A DNA stretch of 64,000 bases from Burkholderia anthina. Its GTDB lineage: Bacteria; Pseudomonadota; Gammaproteobacteria; Burkholderiales; Burkholderiaceae. Below are positions 36,431 through 45,255 of this stretch, in pieces. The stretch spans positions 1,612,001-1,676,000 of the forward strand of contig NZ_LNJP01000003.1 in NCBI RefSeq assembly GCF_001547525.1, written 5' to 3'. The translations under genes and the position numbers were made by a program. Within the stretch, counting starts at the first letter, position 1. Each line of letters opens with the position of its first letter. Under the pieces are notes generated by a model, which was given only the letters and a program-made list of their open reading frames with translations, searched no databases and was not told where the DNA came from.

Positions 36431-37843
36431 ATGACGACGGCGAACCGCAAGAAGATCCTGCTCAACGCGTTCAACATGAACTGCGTCGGGCACATCAACC
36501 ACGGGCTGTGGACGCATCCGCGCGACCGCTCCGCGTACTACACCGATCTCGACTACTGGGCCGATCTCGCGAGGACGCTGGAGCGCGGCAAGTTCGACGG
36601 GATCTTTCTCGCGGACATCGTCGGCGTATACGACGTGTTCGGCGGCGGGCCCGACGTCGCGCTGCGCGAGTCGGTGCAGGTGCCCGTCAACGATCCGCTG
36701 CTGCTCGTGCCGGCGATGGCGCAGGTCACGCGGCATCTCGGCTTCGGCGTGACCGCGAACCTGACCTACGAGCCGCCGTACCTGTTCGCGCGCCGCATGT
36801 CGACACTCGATCATCTGACGAAAGGGCGCGTGGGCTGGAACATCGTCACCGGCTACCTCCACAGCGCCGCGCGCGGGATGGGCCTCGCGCAGCAGATCGG
36901 CCACGACGACCGCTACGAGCGCGCCGACGACTACATGGACGTCGTCTACAAGCTGTGGGAACAGAGCTGGGACGACGATGCGGTGATCCGCGACGCGCAG
37001 GCGCGCGTGTTCGCGCAGCCGGGCAAGGTGCGGCGCGTGAAGCACGACGGGCCGTTCTATTCGATCGATGCGATTCATCTGAGCGAACCGTCGCTGCAGC
37101 GCACGCCGGTGCTGTACCAGGCCGGCTCGTCCGCGCGCGGCGTCGAGTTCGCGGGCCATCACGCGGAATGCGTGTTCGTGAACGGGCAGAGCAAGGCCGC
37201 GGCGCGCGCGGCGGCGCTCGACATTCGCGCGGCCGCGGCACGGCAGGGGCGCGACCCGGCGTCGATCAGGATCTTTGCCGGCGTGAGCGTCGTGACGGCC
37301 GAGACCGAACTGCTTGCCCGCGAAAAGTTCGACGAATACCGGCGCTACGCGAGCCCGGAAGCCGGCCTCGCGCATTTCGCGAGCTCGACCGGCATCGACT
37401 TCGCGAAGTACGGCCTCGACGAGCCGATCTCGTACGTGAAGACCGATTCGATCCAGTCGGCCGTCGACGCGATCTCGCGCAAGAGCACGACCGGCACGTG
37501 GACCGTGCGCCGGATGCTCGAACAGATGTCGCTCGGCGGCCGCTACGCGCCGATCGTCGGTTCGCCGTCGCAGGTCGCGGACGAGCTGCAGTCGTGGATC
37601 GACGAGACCGGCATCGACGGCTTCAACCTGACGCGCACCGTGATGCCCGAGTCGTTCGAGGATTTCGTCGACTGGGTCGTGCCCGAGCTGCAGAACCGCG
37701 GCGTCTACAAGGAAGACTACGATCCCGCGCCGACGCTGCGCGAGAAGCTGTTCGGCGCGGGCCCGCGCCTGCCCGCCTGGCACACCGGCGCGCGGCATCG
37801 GCCGGCGGCCGTGGCCGAACCCGCGCATCCCGCGCATGCCTGA
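36431..37843 (+). CDS. FMN-dependent monooxygenase, NtaA/SnaA/DszA family
   Basis: A 470-residue luciferase-like flavin monooxygenase. The start at 36431 has GGAGG just upstream. Typical segments are ILLNAFNMNCVGHINHGLW, GVTANLTYEPPYLFARRMST, GRVGWNIVTGYL and PVLYQAGSSARGVEFAGHHA. Relatives oxidise nitrilotriacetate, pristinamycin or dibenzothiophene sulfone using FMNH2 from a separate reductase, and many act in sulfur scavenging. No reductase gene is present here. It sits ten bases after the binding-protein gene and before the ABC ATPase, so it should act on the imported compound. Confidence 0.9.
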   Translation: MTTANRKKILLNAFNMNCVGHINHGLWTHPRDRSAYYTDLDYWADLARTLERGKFDGIFLADIVGVYDVFGGGPDVALRESVQVPVNDPLLLVPAMAQVTRHLGFGVTANLTYEPPYLFARRMSTLDHLTKGRVGWNIVTGYLHSAARGMGLAQQIGHDDRYERADDYMDVVYKLWEQSWDDDAVIRDAQARVFAQPGKVRRVKHDGPFYSIDAIHLSEPSLQRTPVLYQAGSSARGVEFAGHHAECVFVNGQSKAAARAAALDIRAAAARQGRDPASIRIFAGVSVVTAETELLAREKFDEYRRYASPEAGLAHFASSTGIDFAKYGLDEPISYVKTDSIQSAVDAISRKSTTGTWTVRRMLEQMSLGGRYAPIVGSPSQVADELQSWIDETGIDGFNLTRTVMPESFEDFVDWVVPELQNRGVYKEDYDPAPTLREKLFGAGPRLPAWHTGARHRPAAVAEPAHPAHA

Positions 37844-37861
37844 ACGTGACGGAGCGAAGCG

Positions 37862-39046
37862 ATGACGCAATTGTTCGATACGCTGGGTTTCATCGAGGCG
37901 TCGGCCGTGCGGGCCGGGGCAGGCGGCGGTGCGGCAGCGCATGACGAAGCCGTGACGCCGGCCGACGGCGCGGCCGTGTCGCTGGAGCAGGTCGGCAAGG
38001 TATTCGCGACGCCGCGCGGGCAGGCGGCCGCGCTGCGCGACGTGACGCTCGATGTGCGGCGCGGCGAGGTGTTCGGGATCATCGGCCGCAGCGGCGCCGG
38101 CAAGTCGACGCTGCTGCGGCTCCTGAACGGCCTCGAACGGCCGAGCTCGGGCCGCGTGCGCGTGCAGGGCGTCGACGTCGGCGCGCTCGACGAGGACGGC
38201 CTCGTCGCGTTGCGGCGCCGCACCGGCATGGTGTTCCAGCATTTCAACCTGCTGTCCGCGAAGACGGTGTTCGAGAACGTCGCGCTGCCGCTGAAGATCG
38301 CCGGCGTGCCGAAGGCCGAGCGCGTGCGCAAGGTCGACGCGCTGCTCGATCTCGTCGGGCTCGCCGCGAAGCGCGACGCGTATCCGGCGAGCCTGTCGGG
38401 CGGGCAGAAGCAGCGCGTCGGCATCGCGCGGGCGCTCGTGCACGATCCGGAGGTGCTGCTGTGCGACGAAGCGACGTCGGCGCTCGATCCGGAAACCACG
38501 CAATCGATCCTCGCGCTGCTCGCCGACATCAACCGCCGCCTCGGTCTGACGATCGTGCTGATCACGCACGAGATGGAGGTGATCCGCGCGGTGTGCGACA
38601 CGGTCGCGGTGATCGAACAGGGCGAAGTCGTCGAAACGGGGCCCGTGTGGCGCGTGTTCGGCGATCCTCGCCACGGCGCGACGCGCGCGCTGCTGAGCAC
38701 GCTGCAGCACGACCTGCCGGCCGAACTGGCCGCGCGCGTGCGGCCGCTGCCCGAACAATCCGCGCTGCCCGACGGCGCCCGGATCGTGCTGGACGTCCGC
38801 TATACGGGCGAGAGCGGCGGCGAGCCGGACGTTGGCGCGCTCGCGGCGGCGCTCGGCGGCTCCGTGCGGTTCCTGCACGGCGGCATCGAAAGCATCCAGG
38901 GGCACGCGCAGGGGCGGCTCGTGATCGCCGCGACGCCGCGTGCGGATGACGCCGGCGCGTCGGCGGCGCACGGCGGGGCGGTCGCCGCGCTGCTCGAGCG
39001 CGCGCGCCGTCATGCGAATCATGCGGAGGTGCTCGGCTATGTTTGA
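37862..39046 (+). CDS. MetN-like ABC transporter ATP-binding protein
   Basis: A 394-residue ATPase. Walker A is GRSGAGKST (75-83), the signature LSGGQKQR is at 178-185 and Walker B is LLCDEATSALD. A C-terminal NIL-type domain, the methionine-sensing region of MetN, follows (about 300-394). The first 40 residues are an extra N-terminal extension beyond the usual MetN start. It powers uptake with the permease, whose gene it overlaps by eight bases. Substrate inferred as methionine-like or other organosulfur. Confidence 0.9.
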   Translation: MTQLFDTLGFIEASAVRAGAGGGAAAHDEAVTPADGAAVSLEQVGKVFATPRGQAAALRDVTLDVRRGEVFGIIGRSGAGKSTLLRLLNGLERPSSGRVRVQGVDVGALDEDGLVALRRRTGMVFQHFNLLSAKTVFENVALPLKIAGVPKAERVRKVDALLDLVGLAAKRDAYPASLSGGQKQRVGIARALVHDPEVLLCDEATSALDPETTQSILALLADINRRLGLTIVLITHEMEVIRAVCDTVAVIEQGEVVETGPVWRVFGDPRHGATRALLSTLQHDLPAELAARVRPLPEQSALPDGARIVLDVRYTGESGGEPDVGALAAALGGSVRFLHGGIESIQGHAQGRLVIAATPRADDAGASAAHGGAVAALLERARRHANHAEVLGYV

Positions 39047-39695
39047 GCTCTGGTGGCCCGAACTGCTCGACGCGATCCGCGACACGCTGTCGATGGTCGC
39101 CGCGTCGGCCGCGATCGCCGCGCTGATCGGCATCCCGCTCGCGGTGATCCTCGTGACCACCGCGCCCGGCGGCATCTACGCGCGGCGCGGCGTGAACGCG
39201 GTGCTCGGCGCGCTCGTCAACGTGTTCCGCTCGACCCCGTTCATCATCCTGCTGGTCGCGCTGCTGCCGTTCACGCGCGTGCTGATCGGCACGACGATCG
39301 GCGTGTGGGCGGCCGTCGTGCCGCTGTCGATCGCCGCGATCCCGTTCTTCGCGCGAATCGCCGAAGTGAGCCTGCGCGAAGTCGATCGCGGGCTGATCGA
39401 GGCCGCGCTCGCGATGGGCGCGAAGCGCCGCCACATCGTATGGCACGTGCTGCTGCCGGAGGCGCTGCCCGGCATGCTCGGCGGCTTCACGATCACCGTC
39501 GTCGCGCTGATCGGCTCGACCGCGATGGCGGGCGCCGTCGGCGCGGGCGGCCTCGGCGATCTCGCGATCCGCTATGGCTATCAACGTTTCGACACCACCG
39601 TCATGGCGACCGTGATCGTGATCCTGATCGCGCTCGTCTCGGCCGTGCAAATCACGGGCGACCGCCTGGTCCGACGCGTGACCCGGCGTACCTGA
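39039..39695 (+). CDS. MetI-like ABC transporter permease
   Basis: A 218-residue inner-membrane permease with five hydrophobic helices. The ATPase-docking EAA loop is EVDRGLIEAALAMGAKRRHI. The ATG at 39039 overlaps the ATPase stop (ATGTTTGA); longer upstream frames are not permease-like. Together with the adjacent ATPase and binding protein it makes a complete methionine-uptake-type (MUT) importer. Confidence 0.9.
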   Translation: MFELWWPELLDAIRDTLSMVAASAAIAALIGIPLAVILVTTAPGGIYARRGVNAVLGALVNVFRSTPFIILLVALLPFTRVLIGTTIGVWAAVVPLSIAAIPFFARIAEVSLREVDRGLIEAALAMGAKRRHIVWHVLLPEALPGMLGGFTITVVALIGSTAMAGAVGAGGLGDLAIRYGYQRFDTTVMATVIVILIALVSAVQITGDRLVRRVTRRT

Positions 39696-39746
39696 GCGAC
39701 GCCACGAGCGTCCGCTCGTTTCATTCCTGATCCTGAGAGAAAAAAC

Positions 39747-40589
39747 ATGACCTTGCCCATCGGCGCGCCGCGCGAATGGAACGGACAATTCGAGGAAACG
39801 CTGTTTCTGGAGGTGGCGCGACGCCATCGTCCGGACTTCCCCGACAAACTCGCGACGCCGCCGCGCGAGCCGCGCGACGACGACGAACGGGCCGCCGTCG
39901 CCGACTACTACACGAAGATGGCGTCGCACGATCTCTTCATCGTGCAGGTCGTCGCGAAGGCGATCGACACGCTGTTCCGCGACGATCCGCATTTCCAGCT
40001 GATTTTGTCGCGCCAGCTCGGCGACGACGGCGCGCACGCGGTGATCGGCCGCGAGCGCGTAACCGAACTCACCGGGCGCGATCCGCTGCCGGAAGTCGAC
40101 CGGCTCGTCGCCGCGCACTGGGCGCGCATCGGCGACATCGCGGTGCGCGACGTCGCGGGCTTTCTCGCGTTCGAATGGCATTACGAGCTGCACATCCTCG
40201 CGAAGCTGTGGATCCAGCGCAAGACGGGGCGTATCGGCGACAGCGCGATGCGCGAGCACGGCGAGAACCGGATCCGTCCGGACGAGGAATGGCATCGCGT
40301 GCAGATCGTCCAGTGGTGGTTCGACACGCTGCACGCGCTTGCGCCCGCCGAGCGCGACGCGCTGATCGATCGCGTGATCGCGGCCGACGAGGAAACCCAG
40401 GCGCGGCTCGACGGCTATCTGCATGACGAGTACGCGCATACCGCACTGGTATTCGGCGCGGATATCGCCGAATATCGTGCCATCTACGACGACTGGCGGC
40501 GCGAGATCCTGTCGCGGCTGACCGGCCGCCGGCTCGGCGCGCTCGTACCGCTGTCGGGCGAAACCGTTGAACAGGAAGCTGTCGCATGA
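39747..40589 (+). CDS. Uncharacterised ferritin-like (possible di-iron) protein
   Basis: A 280-residue, mostly helical protein that I do not recognise as a named family. Carboxylate and histidine residues recur on predicted helices: DxxH at 94-97 (DDGAH), FEWHYELH at 142-149, DEEWHRVQ at 179-186 and ExxH at 228-231 (HDEYAH). This pattern resembles the four-helix di-iron carboxylate fold, so an oxygenase or oxidase role is possible. It overlaps the next gene by four bases (ATGA), so the two are translationally coupled. Its place in a flavin-monooxygenase operon suggests a step in oxidative breakdown of the imported compound. Confidence 0.6.
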   Translation: MTLPIGAPREWNGQFEETLFLEVARRHRPDFPDKLATPPREPRDDDERAAVADYYTKMASHDLFIVQVVAKAIDTLFRDDPHFQLILSRQLGDDGAHAVIGRERVTELTGRDPLPEVDRLVAAHWARIGDIAVRDVAGFLAFEWHYELHILAKLWIQRKTGRIGDSAMREHGENRIRPDEEWHRVQIVQWWFDTLHALAPAERDALIDRVIAADEETQARLDGYLHDEYAHTALVFGADIAEYRAIYDDWRREILSRLTGRRLGALVPLSGETVEQEAVA

Positions 40590-41797
40590 ACGATCCACGC
40601 GGCCCGGCGACGCTGGCGCCGGATACCGATACGCCGGCCGTCGACCGCGCTGCGCTGGCCCGCGCGATCGACGCGCTGCGCGCGAGCGCCGCCGAGCGCG
40701 ACCGCGCGGGCGGTCATGCCGCGCGGGAGAAGCAGTGGCTCGCCGACGCGGGCCTGCTGACGCTCGCGGTGCCGCGCGCGTTCGGCGGACAGGAAGCGGC
40801 GTGGCCGGCGATCTACGACGTGATCCGGCAGGTCGCGCGGGTCGACAGCGCGCTCGCGCACCTCGTCGGCTTTCAGTGCCTGCAGGTGGTGAGTGTCGAC
40901 GTATGGGGCAACGCCGCGCAGCGCGAGCGCTACCTGCGCGGCACGGTGGACGGGCGCTGGTGGTGGGGCAACGCGGTCAATCCGCTCGACACGCGGCTCG
41001 TGGCCACGGCGACGCCCGACGGCGGCTACCGGCTCGACGGCGTGAAGGGCTTCTGTTCCGGCACGCGCGGCTCGCAGCGGATGACGGTGTCCGCGCACGA
41101 TCCGGCCATCGGCCGCACCGTGTTCGGCGTGGTGCCGACCGATCGTGCCGGAATCACGGTCAACGACGACTGGGATCCGGTCGGCCAGCGCCAGACCGAC
41201 AGCGGCAGCGTGCGCTTCGACGGCGTGACGCTCGCGGCGGACGAAGTGCTGCATCGCTCGGAAGCGCCGCCGACGCCGCGCGCGACATTGCGCACGCTCG
41301 TGTCGCAACTCGTGCTGACCAACCTGTTCGTCGGCCTGGCGGAAGGCGCGCTGGCCGAGGCGCGCGACTACGTGCGGCAGCATGGCCGCCCGTGGGTTCA
41401 TTCGGACGTCGAGCGGGCCGAAGACGATCCGTACACGCTGCAGCGCTTCGGCGACATGCGTGTGCGTGCGATCGCCGCGGCGGCGCTGGCCGATCGCGCG
41501 GCCGTCGCGTTGCAGCACGCATGGGCGCGGCAGGCTGCGCTGACAACCGACGAACGCGCCGAAGTCGCGCTCGCGGTATCCGAAGCGAAGATCGTCGCGC
41601 AGCGCGCGGCGCTCGACAACGGCGAGGCGCTGTTCGACGCATGCGGCGCGCGCGCGACGGCCGCGTCGCTGGGCCTCGACCGCTTCTGGCGGAACGCGCG
41701 CACACATACGCTGCACGATCCGCTCGACTACCGGCTGCGCGATGTGGGCCGGTTCGCGCTGACCGCGGAATTGCCGCAGGCGTCGCTCTATACGTGA
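40586..41797 (+). CDS. Acyl-CoA dehydrogenase-fold flavin monooxygenase (SfnC/DszC type)
   Basis: A 403-residue protein of the acyl-CoA dehydrogenase superfamily. The N-terminal helical domain (WLADAGLLTLAVPRAFGGQE), the central beta domain (GYRLDGVKGFCSGTRGSQRM) and the C-terminal helices are all present. Features such as WWWGNAVNPLDTRL match the SfnC/DszC branch, which uses reduced flavin and oxygen on sulfur compounds rather than dehydrogenating acyl-CoA. It is the last gene of the operon, coupled to the ferritin-like gene. True acyl-CoA dehydrogenase activity is less likely. Confidence 0.85.
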   Translation: MNDPRGPATLAPDTDTPAVDRAALARAIDALRASAAERDRAGGHAAREKQWLADAGLLTLAVPRAFGGQEAAWPAIYDVIRQVARVDSALAHLVGFQCLQVVSVDVWGNAAQRERYLRGTVDGRWWWGNAVNPLDTRLVATATPDGGYRLDGVKGFCSGTRGSQRMTVSAHDPAIGRTVFGVVPTDRAGITVNDDWDPVGQRQTDSGSVRFDGVTLAADEVLHRSEAPPTPRATLRTLVSQLVLTNLFVGLAEGALAEARDYVRQHGRPWVHSDVERAEDDPYTLQRFGDMRVRAIAAAALADRAAVALQHAWARQAALTTDERAEVALAVSEAKIVAQRAALDNGEALFDACGARATAASLGLDRFWRNARTHTLHDPLDYRLRDVGRFALTAELPQASLYT

Positions 41798-41843
41798 AGG
41801 CGGCCCGCCCTCTGCGCCGTGGCGCCGATGGCGGGCCGTCCGG

Positions 41844-41865
41844 CGTCAGGGGCAGCGCCCTGACG
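41844..41865. terminator. Hairpin between convergent operon and adhesin gene
   Basis: CGTCAGGG-GCAGCG-CCCTGACG, a perfect 8-bp stem between the sulfur operon and the converging adhesin gene. No T run. Confidence 0.5.
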
Positions 41866-41884
41866 CGTCGTTGTCGCAAGCCGA

Positions 41885-43612
41885 TTACCAGCGGTAGCCG
41901 ACGCCCGCCCCCGCGCCGAACGAGCCGTGCCCCGACACCGCCGTCGTGACCGAGCCCTTGACGAGCCATTTCGCCGTCGCGACCGACAAGCCGACCGCCA
42001 TCGCGCTTTGACCGCCGTACGTGCCGCCGCCAAGCGCGACGACCTTCTCGCCCGGCAGCACGGCTTGCGGCAGGTTCGCCATGGCGATCGCGCTCGCCGT
42101 GCCCGCATTCGCGTCCTTGCGGTACTTCGACATTTCCTCGCGCACGGAGTCGATCGCACCGTTCAACTGGCGCACGTTCACGCCGTCCGTCGGTGCGGTG
42201 CCGTCCGCCACGTTGGTCAACTGGCGCTCGGCTCCGGGCGAGCCGATCGACACCGTGTTGTCTCGATCGGCAACCGAATTCGCGCCCAGCGCCACGGCGT
42301 TGTTCGCGGTGGCCCGGCTGTTCGTGCCGATCGCGGTCGAATCCGTGCCGGACACGTTCGAGCCCGTGCCGATCGCCGTTCCGTTCGCCGCCGTGACTTT
42401 CGAATTCGTGCCAATGGCCGTTCCGTTCGTTGCGGTGACCGTGGCGTTGACGCCGACAGCCGTACCGTTGTCGCCCGAGACGTTCGAGCCGTTGCCGACC
42501 GCGGTGCCGTTCGTCGCGGTGACCGACGTATTCGTGCCGATCGCGGTGTCGGTCGGGTTCGTCACCGTGCCGCCCGGGACGCTCGACGAGATCTTGCCGA
42601 CGGTCGTCGTGAGATTGGCCAGGTCCGCCGTCAGCGTCGACACCTGATTGGCGATCGAGAAGAGCTGCGAGCCGTTCACCGCATCGGTGCTGGTCGCGCT
42701 GATGGCGCCAGCCGCGACGTTGACGATCTGACGCTCGGCACCCGCGCTGCCGACGCTGACCACACCGACCGGCGTGCCCGCGAAGCCGCTGTAGGTCACG
42801 CCGTTGAGCGCCACGCTGTTGACGGTCGTATAGGCGCGCGTGGTCGCGTTCGCGCCCAGCGCGACGGCGTTCGCGTCGGCGGCGTTCGCCCCTTCGCCGA
42901 TGGCGACCGCGTTCACGGCGGAGGCCGTCGCACGGGCAATGGCGACGCTGCCGGTCGCGGATGCCGAGCTGTCGACACCGAGCGCGACCGCATCGGCCGC
43001 GCCGGCATTGGCCTGGAAGCCGAGAGCCGTACCGCCTGCGGCAATGCTGCCCTTGCCCACGGCGGTCGAGAACGTCGCGGTGGCGCTCGCGTCTTGCCCG
43101 ACGGCTATCGACTGATCGACTGCGAATGCGCCCTGGCCGAAGGCGGATGCCGTGCCGCCGGTCGCGATCGCGCCGTTACCGACCGCCGTTGCCTGGCCGC
43201 CAACTGCGCTCGAAGCCGTTCCGATCGCCGTCGCCTGATCGCCGGTCGCCACGGCGTTTCCGCCGACGGCCGTCGCGAACGTACCGGTCGCGGCCGCCAT
43301 GCGGCCGATCGCGACGGTCTCGCTATAGGCGCCGGTCGACGAGCCCGAATTCGCGACGGCCGCCGTGCCGATCGCGATGTTGTCGCAGCCGGTTGCCGCG
43401 GCCGGATACGTGCTGCTGCCCGAAATGGCGATGTTGCCGACGCAGCCCGCGGACGTTTCGGTCGACGTGCCGTTCTGCACATAGTCGGCCCGCGCGGGCG
43501 CGGAAGCGGCGAATGCTGCCACGGCTGCGCTGACCGTGACGGCAAGCGCGACCTTCGATGTGCGCGGTGCGCGTTGTACGGAATCTCCCAACCCTTGATG
43601 ATGCGTGTTCAT
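41885..43612 (-). CDS. Trimeric autotransporter adhesin (YadA-like)
   Basis: A 575-residue surface protein. A long signal peptide (about residues 1-42, ending SAPARA) leads to a head of YadA-type repeats (AVAIGRMAAATGTFATAVGG and many VAxG/AIGT units). A neck and short stalk follow (AERQIVNVAAGAISATSTDA), then a second head of 14-residue repeats (GTAIGTNSKVTAAN type), another neck (SPGAERQLTNVADG) and a C-terminal membrane anchor ending GVGYRW. Three chains would form one outer-membrane barrel exposing an adhesive fibre. This is short for the family. Host-cell or matrix binding is the known role of relatives. Confidence 0.93.
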   Translation of the reverse strand: MNTHHQGLGDSVQRAPRTSKVALAVTVSAAVAAFAASAPARADYVQNGTSTETSAGCVGNIAISGSSTYPAAATGCDNIAIGTAAVANSGSSTGAYSETVAIGRMAAATGTFATAVGGNAVATGDQATAIGTASSAVGGQATAVGNGAIATGGTASAFGQGAFAVDQSIAVGQDASATATFSTAVGKGSIAAGGTALGFQANAGAADAVALGVDSSASATGSVAIARATASAVNAVAIGEGANAADANAVALGANATTRAYTTVNSVALNGVTYSGFAGTPVGVVSVGSAGAERQIVNVAAGAISATSTDAVNGSQLFSIANQVSTLTADLANLTTTVGKISSSVPGGTVTNPTDTAIGTNTSVTATNGTAVGNGSNVSGDNGTAVGVNATVTATNGTAIGTNSKVTAANGTAIGTGSNVSGTDSTAIGTNSRATANNAVALGANSVADRDNTVSIGSPGAERQLTNVADGTAPTDGVNVRQLNGAIDSVREEMSKYRKDANAGTASAIAMANLPQAVLPGEKVVALGGGTYGGQSAMAVGLSVATAKWLVKGSVTTAVSGHGSFGAGAGVGYRW

Positions 43613-44142
43613 TCGTGTTCCTGAGCTCGATGTAAAAATCGTGTTGTGGCTTGCATGGCCCCGCTCGCCATCCCGGTTGCATCGATTCGTTCGTGTCTCT
43701 TTCGTGACGGATATCGGTTTTTCGATCTGTAAAAATGAAAGGTCTACTAACGAAATTTAACCTTCGTTGGTCTCGACGCGACGGGAGCCGGGCGCGGATT
43801 ACGGCGACTTGCTTGTTTCCGTCACGGCTGTGTCAAAACTTCGCGAATCCGAAGTCCGGATCGCGACGACGCATTTTGATGGATTCGAGTCGTGCGCAGG
43901 TTTGCCGCGGCGGCTGAACGCTATGCTTCGACAGACATTCGTCGAGTGGGGGCGTGATGAGGCAGTGAGCGATCACCGGCGCCGGGCAGCCGGGTTGCCG
44001 ACGATCACGCGCTCGCTGGCGAGGAAGAGGAGGCGGCGACGCTGCCTGATGCATGTGCTCGCGCCGGCGGCGGCACCGGCCTGCGCTTGCCGGTCGTCCA
44101 CATGAAGACGGGGTCCGCGCGACGCGCTGCGTTGTCGGCGCG
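43613..44142. other. Intergenic region upstream of the adhesin gene
   Basis: About 530 bases, AT-rich near the adhesin start (AAATTTAAC around 43750), consistent with its promoter. No gene or regulatory site could be identified with confidence. Confidence 0.45.
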
Positions 44143-44991
44143 TCACTGCGCCGGCAACGCGTCCGCCAGCGCCCGCATCGCGTCCACCGTTTCCGGGTTC
44201 GCCGGAAAGAACGCCTCGATCGCGAGTTCCGACAGCGTCACGTCGACCGGCGTGCCGAATACCGTCGTCGTGCTGAAGAAGGTCAGCTCGCCGTTCGCCG
44301 TGCGCAGCCGCAGCGGCACGGCGATATCCGCGAAATCGGTGCGTGCGTGCGAATCGTCGGGCTGGCCGGCCGGCGCCGGATACGCGGCGAGCTCGTCGCG
44401 CAGCGCATGCAGCGTGCGGTCGCCGCTTGCGTCGATCTGCCGCTGCAGCCGATGCAGGATATGCGCGCGCCATTCGTGCCAGTTGACGATGCGCGCGGCG
44501 AGACCGTCGGGATGCAGGCTCAGCCGCAACACATTCACGGGCGGCTGCAGCAGCGCCGGATCGGCCTGCGCGACCAGCGCGCCGAGCATCCGGTTCGCGG
44601 CGAGCAGCGTCCAGTGGCGATCCACCGCAAGCGCGGGGTAGGGCTCATGGCCGCGCAGCACGGCTTCGACCGCGTGGCGCGCGGCGTCGAGCTGCGGATC
44701 GGAGAACGGCCGCTCGCGAAACAGCGGTGCATAGCCGGCCGCGACGAGCAGCGCATTGCGTTCGCGCAGCGGCACGTCGAGGCGCTCCGCGAGGTGCAGC
44801 ACCATCTCGCGGCTCGGCTGCGCGCGGCCCGATTCGACGAAGCTCAGGTGTCGCGCGGATACGTCCGCCTCCAGCGCGAGCGCCATCTGGCTCAAGCGCC
44901 TGCGTTGACGCCACGTGCGCAGCAGCGGGCCGATGCCGGATACGCGGCCGGCGGACGGGGGAAGCGAATGGAGGGCGGCGGTCGAGTTCAT
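44143..44991 (-). CDS. XRE-type helix-turn-helix regulator with MmyB-like ligand domain
   Basis: A 282-residue regulator. An N-terminal Cro/C1-type helix-turn-helix (about residues 18-75: LRTWRQRRRLSQMALALEAD, RHLSFVESGRAQPS) is followed by the MmyB-like ligand-binding domain (ALLVAAGYAPLFRERPFSDP, NWHEWRAHILHRLQRQ), known in actinobacterial and proteobacterial regulators of redox enzymes. The ATG at 44991 is used, though no clear ribosome binding site is seen. No adjacent target gene is obvious. Confidence 0.88.
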   Translation of the reverse strand: MNSTAALHSLPPSAGRVSGIGPLLRTWRQRRRLSQMALALEADVSARHLSFVESGRAQPSREMVLHLAERLDVPLRERNALLVAAGYAPLFRERPFSDPQLDAARHAVEAVLRGHEPYPALAVDRHWTLLAANRMLGALVAQADPALLQPPVNVLRLSLHPDGLAARIVNWHEWRAHILHRLQRQIDASGDRTLHALRDELAAYPAPAGQPDDSHARTDFADIAVPLRLRTANGELTFFSTTTVFGTPVDVTLSELAIEAFFPANPETVDAMRALADALPAQ

Positions 44992-45255
44992 GGTGGAGAT
45001 GATAGGCAATCCTGCGCGCGTCGGGCATTACCCGGCAGGTAAGCATTTCAGGCCGGCGTGCTTCGCCGCTTGAGTCGATTCCGCCGGCTGTCACCGTGGC
45101 CTCCCTCCCGCCCCGCATTTCGCTCCCTGGCGCGTCGCGCCGCTGCGTTACCATAGCCCCCGTGCCACCTGAGAGGCGGCGCCGGACCCGCGGCCACGAT
45201 GCCAGGGCCGGACGCCGCGCACATCGACAACAAGGCATTCCAGGGGAATCCAACA

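Noticed and set aside
40586..41797. Assignment of the last sulfur-operon gene as a fatty-acid acyl-CoA dehydrogenase
   Set aside because: The context (MetNIQ-like importer, NtaA/DszA-type enzyme) and SfnC/DszC-like segments fit a flavin monooxygenase better.
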